A DNA stretch of 21,353 bases, from contig JBHLPQ010000044.1 of assembly GCA_048939265.1 (NCBI GenBank), positions 1 to 21,353 on the forward strand, read 5' to 3'. A program made the position numbers and the translations under genes. The notes below the pieces were generated by a model. The model did no database searches. It was given only the letters and a program-made list of their open reading frames with translations, and was not told where the DNA came from. The stretch comes from Hodarchaeum sp048939265 (GTDB lineage: Archaea; Asgardarchaeota; Heimdallarchaeia; Hodarchaeales; Hodarchaeaceae). Position 1 is the first letter of the stretch, and each line of letters begins with the position of its first letter. This document shows positions 15,483 through 21,353 of the stretch, one piece after another.

Positions 15483-16497
15483 AAATCGTCTCCTTCGATG
15501 AAGAATACTTTCTAGTTTCTTTTATTTCATATTCAAGATGATTAAAGTAGACCAATAACTAATGATAAGCTCGAAGATCTCTAATAGCATTCTCAATACA
15601 TGTAAAAACGAAGATTTTCAGTTCTTACACTCAATTTACAATTTCTCTTTGTTTAATGGTAATGCGAATCTGTATTGAGGCCTTTGTATGATTCTATCAT
15701 ATTATGCACGTAATTATTCTTCGTAAGAAATTTTCTTAACACAGTTAAACATACTTATTTTTAATTTACTTTAGTAAAATTCATCTATTTAAGGTTTTTG
15801 GTATTCTTTCACCTTTATTTTTAGGATATTAAATAATAATTCCTTTAAGAGATCTTATAAGAGTAGAACATCTGAATTATGATGGGAAGCGAGAAAATAA
15901 GCCCATAACAGGAGGAAAAAAGACGATTTTCAGTTTTTCTAAACATAAGGTTAGGAAATTATCTACGACTCAAACAGATTTTTTGAACAAAATTCTTTGA
16001 TTAATTGAGGCAATGGTTAATTCAGTGGAAATTTGTATTATTATATATAGTAATGACTTCTTAGATCAGGTATTTATAAAAATATCAGCCAAAGGTGCTA
16101 ATTTCAATAAAAGTTAGGAATAATTAAGATTACTCAATGCAAATCTCCTCAATTCAAAGTGTGTTAAATATCTTGTTTTAATGGATATTACCATGAGATC
16201 AAGTTCTACAGTTAAATTAGGGCGGTTAGAGCATTTAAAGGAATGAAACACATGAGGATAAATGAAATTAATATATCACTTCATAGGAACTGAAATTACG
16301 ATATCTATCTTTTATACAAGATAATGGATTAGGCACAGTTCTTTGGTGTATAAAGAGGGCTTAGCTAGTTATCTAGGAATTCAGATGTTTATAAATTCTG
16401 ATAATAAAACACAGATGGGATTATTTCTCAAAAACATGAGAACAGATGTTGGAAGAAATTGAAGCTATTATTAGAGCTGCTTTAGATTTTTTTTTAT
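15483..16497. other. Long intergenic region, no convincing gene
   Basis: About 1 kb, A+T-rich, with no long frame on either strand. On the plus strand a TATA-like TTTATAAAAA at 16072-16081 and a run of nine T at 16487-16495 could bound a transcript of about 390 bases. It would include a 21-codon frame at 16181-16246 (starting MDITMRSSSTVKLG) and a 20-codon frame that reads MLEEIEAIIRAALDFF. Neither is long enough to call a gene. They faintly recall a ribbon-helix-helix antitoxin, so a decayed gene is possible. No tRNA was seen. Confidence 0.5.
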
Positions 16498-17631
16498 TCA
16501 TCCTCTAGAATAATAAGAGGAGGGATCAAGTCCGTGGATTTTCATTAGCTCAGCTGTTTTCCCAGTAATCATAAGTGGAGCTTTTTTTAGATCTTGGACA
16601 TGTCGAGATCCAGTAAGGAAACAGGCCAATCTCAACTGATAACTAATTTCTTCTATTTTCTGCACAACTGCTTCTGCAGAGTGTTGCTGAACTGTGAAGA
16701 GAAATGGAATCGCAATCCCTGCAGCATCAGCTCCTAGGGCAATTAACTTTGCGATATCTAATCCACTTCTTACCCCCCCAGATCCAATAATTATTCCCTC
16801 AAAATTTCTTTTGGCTAGGATTGTGCTTAGGGCTGTGGGAACTCCCCAATCCCAATACACTTCCCCAGTGTTCTTGAACTTGGGCAAACTTGTCCGTATT
16901 GCCTCTACGCCCGCCCATGACGTTCCTCCCGCTCCTTGCACGTCAATTGCTTGAAATCCAATCTTCTTGAGTTGGATAATATCATGAAGACTAAATCCTG
17001 CCCCAACTTCCTTGGCGATACTTGGGATTGAATGAGCTTGAATTAACTCCTTCGCCTTTTCATGGAGTCCTTTTAGTTTTGTGTCCCCTTCAGGTTGGAT
17101 GGCCTCTTGAAGGGGATTAAAATGTACTGCAATGGCATCCGCTTGAATCATGTCAATGAGTTCTTGAAATTGGTCATTAGTAAGGCCCTGAGCGATTTGT
17201 CCAGCTCCTATATTCCCGATAATTAGGGAAGTCGGTGCCTTTTTTCTCACTATGTCGAATGACTCTCTTACCTCGTCATTTTCTAGTGCTGCCCGCTGGC
17301 TACCTACTCCCATTCCAATATTAGTTTCTTCAACAGCTTGAGATAAGAATGCATTTAATTTGTGTGCAAAGCTATGTCCTCCCGTCATCCCTGATATGAT
17401 TAAGGGGATGGAGAGTTTTTTATCAAAAATCTCTGTTGATAAATCAATTTCATCAAGATTTAGGTCTGTGGTCGCATGATGTATGAATGAGACATCCTCT
17501 AGTCCTGTAGTTATAGTTCGGCCTTGAACATCATGTTCCAAACAGATTTGAATATGGGCTAACTTTCTATCCGATGTTAATTCAGCCTTTTTCTCAATTC
17601 GGTCAGCTGAAACTTTGAATTCTGTTTCCAT
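16498..17631 (-). CDS. fni: Type 2 isopentenyl-diphosphate isomerase
   Basis: The FMN-dependent isomerase that interconverts IPP and DMAPP in the cytosol, 377 residues, the family length. Motifs in order: RKLAHIQICLEHDVQG near the N-terminus, IISGMTGGH (FMN phosphate region), GMGVGSQRAAL, HFNPLQEAIQPEGD with the catalytic Gln and Mg-binding Glu, KEVGAGFS, DVQGAGGTSWAGVE and the final flavin loop GSGGVRSGLDIAKLIALGADA. It is 29 bases downstream of ubiX on the same strand, so co-transcription is likely. In context it supplies DMAPP both for isoprenoid lipids and as source of the prenyl group used by UbiX. Confidence 0.96.
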   Translation of the reverse strand: METEFKVSADRIEKKAELTSDRKLAHIQICLEHDVQGRTITTGLEDVSFIHHATTDLNLDEIDLSTEIFDKKLSIPLIISGMTGGHSFAHKLNAFLSQAVEETNIGMGVGSQRAALENDEVRESFDIVRKKAPTSLIIGNIGAGQIAQGLTNDQFQELIDMIQADAIAVHFNPLQEAIQPEGDTKLKGLHEKAKELIQAHSIPSIAKEVGAGFSLHDIIQLKKIGFQAIDVQGAGGTSWAGVEAIRTSLPKFKNTGEVYWDWGVPTALSTILAKRNFEGIIIGSGGVRSGLDIAKLIALGADAAGIAIPFLFTVQQHSAEAVVQKIEEISYQLRLACFLTGSRHVQDLKKAPLMITGKTAELMKIHGLDPSSYYSRG

Positions 17632-17660
17632 ATTATGATTCTCTCACTACTTGCTATTCT

Positions 17661-18233
17661 TTATTTTTTCTTGTCCCAACGTTTATATTTCTCATTTGGA
17701 ATATTTAAACAGTCTAAAACTTTTCCAGTTATGAAATCAAATAAATCTTGGATGTTTTGGGGTTTATGATAGAATCCTGGACTTAGTGGAAGAATTATTG
17801 CACCATAAGTAGCAAGTTTGTGTAAATTGTGAATGCAGGGAGGACTTAAAGGAGTTTCACGGATTCCTATGATCAATGGTCGTCGCATCTTGAGCATAAT
17901 ATCTGCTGCTCGCGAGATAAGATTTTCCGTATTCGCATTAGCGATGTTACTGACAGTTTTCACCGTGGCTGGAATCACGACCATTCCGTCTATCAACATT
18001 GAGCTGCTTGAAAGGGGTGCATCCATTTCTTTGCTATCATACACCTGGAACGCCATTTCCTTGATTTTTTTCATTACAGCTTCCCCTACTTCATCTTGAA
18101 GTACATATTCGGCCCATTCGCTCAAAATAACATGAGTCTCTATTTTACTCTCGACCAAGGCTTGAAGAACTTCAATTCCATATTGGATGCCAGAAGCTCC
18201 AGTTAAGGCAACAGTTATTCGTTGTGGTATCAC
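17661..18233 (-). CDS. ubiX: UbiX-like flavin prenyltransferase
   Basis: The enzyme that attaches a dimethylallyl group to FMN, making the prenylated FMN cofactor of UbiD-type decarboxylases. It has 190 residues, as usual. Visible motifs are VALTGASGIQYG (8-19, flavin phosphate loop), VILSEWAEYVL, PLSSSSMLIDGMVVIPATVKT, a central helix LISRAADIMLKMRRP and the family signature IGIRETPLS. The start is a GTG at 18233. It lies 45 bases after the adenine deaminase gene and 29 bases before fni. In archaea with the modified mevalonate pathway, prenylated FMN is needed by anhydromevalonate phosphate decarboxylase, a UbiD homologue; its gene is not in this window. The neighbouring isomerase and dehydratase genes fit this role. 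Confidence 0.94.
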   Translation of the reverse strand: MIPQRITVALTGASGIQYGIEVLQALVESKIETHVILSEWAEYVLQDEVGEAVMKKIKEMAFQVYDSKEMDAPLSSSSMLIDGMVVIPATVKTVSNIANANTENLISRAADIMLKMRRPLIIGIRETPLSPPCIHNLHKLATYGAIILPLSPGFYHKPQNIQDLFDFITGKVLDCLNIPNEKYKRWDKKK

Positions 18234-18278
18234 GAGATTTCACGTTTTCTTACAGTAATTTGACCTTTTTGTTTCCCT

Positions 18279-20216
18279 TTAGACATATATTGAAATTATT
18301 TTCTTTTGTTTATCATCCCAAATTCCTAAATCTGTGACCTTTGCACCAGGGACAGCCGGTAATGAGAATAGTGCGAATGGCATTATTGGATTACTTGGAT
18401 CTAATCCTAAATTGTCTAAAGCATTTCTAAATTGTTCAGCTGATTTACATAACTCTTTTATTGGAGCTGTGGACATAAGCCCACCAACTGGTAATGCAAT
18501 ATTGGCGATTATTTTTCCATCTTGACTCGCTACTAATCCGCCATTCATTTCAACAACTTTTTTAGCTACAATAATCATGTCTGAAAAGTTACTCCCTAAT
18601 ACAATGAAATTATGGGAGTCATGAGCAACCGTACTGGCTAATGCACCATTATCGATTGGATAACCACGTATTATTCCCCTGGCTGGTTGTATATTATCCT
18701 TGTACCGATTTATTACGGTTATAGTTGTGTAACCTTCAATATCCAAGAAAGATCCCTTTACTGGGATATCTTCGTCTACTATATTTGGGAATGGTAACGC
18801 AGGGGGTTTTGGTAAAGAAAGGACACGTGTCTTTACAACACCATCTTGGAGCTTTGAGGGAGTAGGAATTTGGAATGTGTTCTCTGAGATTTCAGGAACC
18901 TTAACGGTCTCTAGTGCTAATGCTGGAACCTCTGGAGACGGGGAAGTTTTTAATAATTCTCCATTTTTTGCTACTATCTGACCTTCATGAATCACTGTAT
19001 CTATGTTCATCTTTTTTAAGGGGCCATCAAGTATTGTTATATCAGCTATCTGCCCAGGAGTTATGGAACCTAGTAAGCTTGCTTCAGTAATACCTGACTG
19101 GGCTAATCGTTGAGCATTATTTAGAGTCGCGAATCTTATCACGTCAATAGGATCTAAACCATGTTTAATTAGTGCTTTGACAAATCCTAGCATGCCTCCC
19201 TCCTTAACAAGTTCATCAGGCCACAAATCATCAGTACACATCCCAATAGTATCTTTGTATCGTTGCCTTCGAACAGCTCGTAATAGTAGAGGCACCATCT
19301 CCGAGAATGAAAAGATGTGCGAACTAAGGATTAAACGCATACCATGATCAAGTTTTATTTGGAGTTCTGGTCCATAGTTCTCATGATCTGCGGTTAACCC
19401 AAGAGCTACAAGATAAGCGTCTAATGCACGATTATCCAAGCTTCTAAGTTTGTCAACAAGAACATTAACCGATAAATCATACAAACGATTAATTCTGAAG
19501 ATTTTACCTCCGAGAAAACCAGTAAAGAGTTTTAACTTTGCTCCCAAACCTAATGAAGTAAATGCCTGGGCTAAACTGGGGAGAAGCCAATGAAAATGAG
19601 CGTCACGAGGAACCCCTTCCTCCCAACCTGTTTTAATAATGTCACTCATTATGGGATCACCAGATATAATCTCCTCAACACTCATTAACTCTCCAAGCTT
19701 TTTTCCGCCTTGGTTTATCATCTCTTTAATATCATTAGCCCTAATATCGGCACCAGAACTCTCGGCAACCCTTTTAGATGGAACACAAGTAGGTATATCA
19801 AAAAAGATTCGAGTAGGAAGATTTTGTGAGTTTTTAATCATTAATTTAAATCCTTCAACGCCCATGACGTTTGTAATTTCATGAGGATCAGCAAAAATAG
19901 TACCAGTACCGTTGAGTGCAATAACTTCTGCATAAGTAGTTGGTAAAATCATGGAACTCTCAATATGAATATGTGGGTCAATAAAAGATGGAATTATTGT
20001 TTTCCGAGCAGCATTAATTGTATCTTGAGCCTCAATATTGTTATTGAAAAGTGAGACTATGTATCCTTTATGAATACCAAGATTTCCTTGCTGAATCTCT
20101 CCAGTCAAGACATTAACTATGTTTCCAGATTCAATAACTGTGTCAATTAGGACTTCCCCTCTTGCTGCTTTCAGCAATTCATCATACAATTCAATTCTGG
20201 TTTTTAATATATCCAT
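18279..20216 (-). CDS. Adenine deaminase family amidohydrolase, with insertion
   Basis: A metal-dependent amidohydrolase of the adenine deaminase (Ade) family, which converts adenine to hypoxanthine for purine salvage. It is 645 residues from ATG 20216, longer than the usual 550-600. Typical Ade landmarks are FIDPHIHIESSM (about 79-90), FADPHEITNVMGVEG (108-122), GLTADHEN (273-280), GMCTDDLWPDEL (325-336) and the C-terminal VAHDSHNFIVLGSNFSDM. Where Ade usually has DGHAPG this protein has DAHFHW (205-210), followed by about 45 extra residues before LDAYLVALG. The substrate may therefore differ. A TTG at 20231 could extend it by five residues. It sits between the dehydratase and ubiX genes, with a probable promoter of its own. 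Confidence 0.85.
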   Translation of the reverse strand: MDILKTRIELYDELLKAARGEVLIDTVIESGNIVNVLTGEIQQGNLGIHKGYIVSLFNNNIEAQDTINAARKTIIPSFIDPHIHIESSMILPTTYAEVIALNGTGTIFADPHEITNVMGVEGFKLMIKNSQNLPTRIFFDIPTCVPSKRVAESSGADIRANDIKEMINQGGKKLGELMSVEEIISGDPIMSDIIKTGWEEGVPRDAHFHWLLPSLAQAFTSLGLGAKLKLFTGFLGGKIFRINRLYDLSVNVLVDKLRSLDNRALDAYLVALGLTADHENYGPELQIKLDHGMRLILSSHIFSFSEMVPLLLRAVRRQRYKDTIGMCTDDLWPDELVKEGGMLGFVKALIKHGLDPIDVIRFATLNNAQRLAQSGITEASLLGSITPGQIADITILDGPLKKMNIDTVIHEGQIVAKNGELLKTSPSPEVPALALETVKVPEISENTFQIPTPSKLQDGVVKTRVLSLPKPPALPFPNIVDEDIPVKGSFLDIEGYTTITVINRYKDNIQPARGIIRGYPIDNGALASTVAHDSHNFIVLGSNFSDMIIVAKKVVEMNGGLVASQDGKIIANIALPVGGLMSTAPIKELCKSAEQFRNALDNLGLDPSNPIMPFALFSLPAVPGAKVTDLGIWDDKQKKIISIYV

Positions 20217-20266
20217 TCGACCAACACTCAATGAATTAATCGCTAGAGCTTATCCTTCATTAAGCT

Positions 20267-20275
20267 CATATAAAA
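20267..20275 (-). promoter_or_regulatory. TATA box before the adenine deaminase gene
   Basis: The minus strand reads TTTTATATG, predicting transcription near 20246 and a leader of about 30 bases. It may drive ade, ubiX and fni together. Confidence 0.45.
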
Positions 20276-20376
20276 ATGATGCCTCCAATTTGGAGTCTCT
20301 GTGAATTTTCACATGAAATCTCCCTCAACAAAAATTAATGCCATATAATTATAGTGAAACTCTTCTCTTGGCATTT

Positions 20377-20393
20377 AAAAGAAAGAAAGGGGG
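20377..20393 (-). terminator. Probable T-rich terminator of the dehydratase operon
   Basis: About 15 bases after the small subunit stop, the minus strand reads CCCCCCTTTCTTTCTTTT. A pyrimidine tract with T clusters at this position fits intrinsic termination by archaeal RNA polymerase. It separates the dehydratase genes from the adenine deaminase promoter. Confidence 0.5.
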
Positions 20394-20408
20394 GACTATG
20401 AATGAAAC

Positions 20409-20798
20409 TTATTCCACTTCAACGACGCCTGCGCCTGCATCAATGACTACTTTGGATCCCGTTGTAATTTGAGTGGTATCAATCTGGTCTACACAGGGAA
20501 TTTCCCCGATAATACAGCCAACAGCGACAATGGCTTCACATTCTTGGAGAATAAGTGCCTTTGGCCCTTTTCCTGTCTTTGCCATTTGGTAAATCACATA
20601 GGACCCGACAGTTGACCCTTTTCCTGTTGGGAACACGAGGATCTTATCGGTAGTGTCGACACCCTCTAACTCGTGGCCTTTCTCGACAACTATTCCAGTC
20701 TCTGGGTCAACTCCACCATAAAATGAGATGCTATCTTTTGTCACTAAAGCTTCCCCTTCGACCTTTCCCTGGTAAATTCTTCTACCTGTTAGTTTCAT
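20409..20798 (-). CDS. Phosphomevalonate dehydratase small subunit (DUF126)
   Basis: The small, swivel-domain subunit of the aconitase-X type dehydratase, 129 residues. With the large subunit it removes water from mevalonate 5-phosphate to give trans-anhydromevalonate 5-phosphate in the archaeal mevalonate pathway. The signature is FPTGKGSTVGSYVIY (56-70) with the conserved serine S62; LILQECEAIVAVGCIIGEIP and the final GSKVVIDAGAGVVEV are also typical. The ATG at 20798 was chosen over an upstream start at 20819. It overlaps the large subunit stop as ATGA and has a strong GGAGG (20806-20810) seven bases upstream, while the longer start would add seven residues unlike the family. A T-rich terminator follows. 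Confidence 0.93.
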   Translation of the reverse strand: MKLTGRRIYQGKVEGEALVTKDSISFYGGVDPETGIVVEKGHELEGVDTTDKILVFPTGKGSTVGSYVIYQMAKTGKGPKALILQECEAIVAVGCIIGEIPCVDQIDTTQITTGSKVVIDAGAGVVEVE

Positions 20799-21353
20799 CG
20801 TAAAGCCTCCTCTATGCATTCGTCTACAGACATCAATTTCACTGAAAATTTATTCCTACCGGATCCATAATAACACATTTTCGCAGAGTCGGATGCCAAC
20901 CCATGGAATCGTCCCTTGATTGGAGCAACGACACAACAGGTGTCGGCAGCCACTTTTGCCCCTGAATCTTCAATCTTTTTCGTAAAACCCATACGATCCG
21001 CGATTTGTTTGGTGGGACGAGCTGTGGTGACCCACACTTCTTTCTTGGGATTGACTTTCTTACCTTCTAATTGGGAAGCAATGTATTCTAATTCCGCGAG
21101 TGAAGCGTGTGGACATCCTAGGCTGATGAAATCAATCTCGGTATCTTCATTCAGATCCGCCATCGCGCTCTTAAGGTCATCTTCAGTTACTTCTATAGTT
21201 TCAGTTGGAATCGTATCCACTCTATCAGGAGTGATACCTTCCATGTGGAATAAAGCCACTCCACCGTAAGTTGCATATGAGGCACAGAAAGATTTGAGTT
21301 CTTCAACTGATGCTTTGGGAATCCCGGTGATATAGCTAATCTTCTTGCCTAGC
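20795..21353 (-). CDS. Phosphomevalonate dehydratase large subunit, C-terminal part (DUF521)
   Basis: The last 185 or so residues of the aconitase-X large subunit, cut by the window edge; the start lies beyond 21353. The visible part contains YATYGGVALFHMEGITPD, FISLGCPHASLAELEYIA, VWVTTARPTKQIADRMGF, the cysteine pair in DTCCVVAPIKG and the C-terminal ASDSAKMCYYGSGRNKFSV. The conserved cysteines are those expected to hold the iron-sulfur cluster. The frame is open to the edge without a stop, so the GTG at 21259 is an internal codon, not a start. Its TGA stop overlaps the small subunit ATG, which couples translation of the two subunits. Confidence 0.93.
   Translation of the reverse strand, partial: LGKKISYITGIPKASVEELKSFCASYATYGGVALFHMEGITPDRVDTIPTETIEVTEDDLKSAMADLNEDTEIDFISLGCPHASLAELEYIASQLEGKKVNPKKEVWVTTARPTKQIADRMGFTKKIEDSGAKVAADTCCVVAPIKGRFHGLASDSAKMCYYGSGRNKFSVKLMSVDECIEEALR

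Noticed and set aside
16181..16246. 21-residue protein MDITMRSSSTVKLG and so on
   Set aside because: It is too short and has no clear ribosome binding site; mentioned only as a possible decayed antitoxin.
21259..21353. GTG at 21259 as start of the dehydratase large subunit
   Set aside because: The frame is open upstream to the window edge and the upstream residues (ISYITGIPKASVEEL) fit the family, so the gene is cut by the window, not started here.
1..21353. CRISPR array or phage region
   Set aside because: No regularly spaced direct repeats, integrase, capsid or terminase genes were seen anywhere in the window.

Overview
The window comes from an archaeal genome of low G+C content. This follows from the gene content: RNase P RNA of archaeal type, ribosomal proteins L7Ae, S28e and L24e in their usual archaeal order, the ribosome-recycling ATPase ABCE1/Rli1 next to Tsr3, UPF0179, an archaeal FKBP, the two-subunit phosphomevalonate dehydratase of the archaeal mevalonate pathway, a type 2 IPP isomerase, TATA-type promoters and several leaderless or near-leaderless starts. 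An Asgard or related lineage is possible, but that is only an impression from the protein sequences. A run of ten N at 2661-2670 marks an assembly gap.

Layout. 1-378 (-): RNase P RNA, nearly complete, with its TATA box. 430-499: an unexplained paired element. 547-2352 (-): a winged-helix regulator followed by an MFS transporter. 2621-3890 (+): an M20 metallopeptidase interrupted by the gap, converging with a soluble PAS histidine kinase (3896-5284, -). 5607-8010 (+): ABCE1 overlapping Tsr3. 8134-9367 (+): UPF0179 and a SlyD-like FKBP. 9384-10211 (-): the L7Ae-S28e-L24e operon. 10377-11437 (-): a SnoaL/NTF2-like protein and a TnpB remnant that ends before the nuclease domain. 11594-14481 (-): an opine-dehydrogenase-family enzyme overlapping by 4 bases a one-chain cobalamin-binding, mutase-like protein. 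14949-15482 (-): a GNAT acetyltransferase. 15483-16497: about 1 kb with no convincing gene. 16498-21353 (-): the isoprenoid region, with phosphomevalonate dehydratase large (cut by the window edge) and small subunits, an unusual adenine deaminase, UbiX and Fni.

How the genes work together. The right end fits the archaeal modified mevalonate pathway. Phosphomevalonate dehydratase makes trans-anhydromevalonate phosphate. The next step is a UbiD-type decarboxylase (not in the window) that needs prenylated FMN, which UbiX makes from a dimethylallyl donor. Fni supplies DMAPP by isomerising IPP. The middle is a translation block: recycling (ABCE1), small-subunit rRNA modification (Tsr3) and ribosomal proteins. 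The part that best fits a little-described system is the opine dehydrogenase plus B12 protein pair, which looks like a self-contained two-enzyme amino-acid pathway of unknown substrate.
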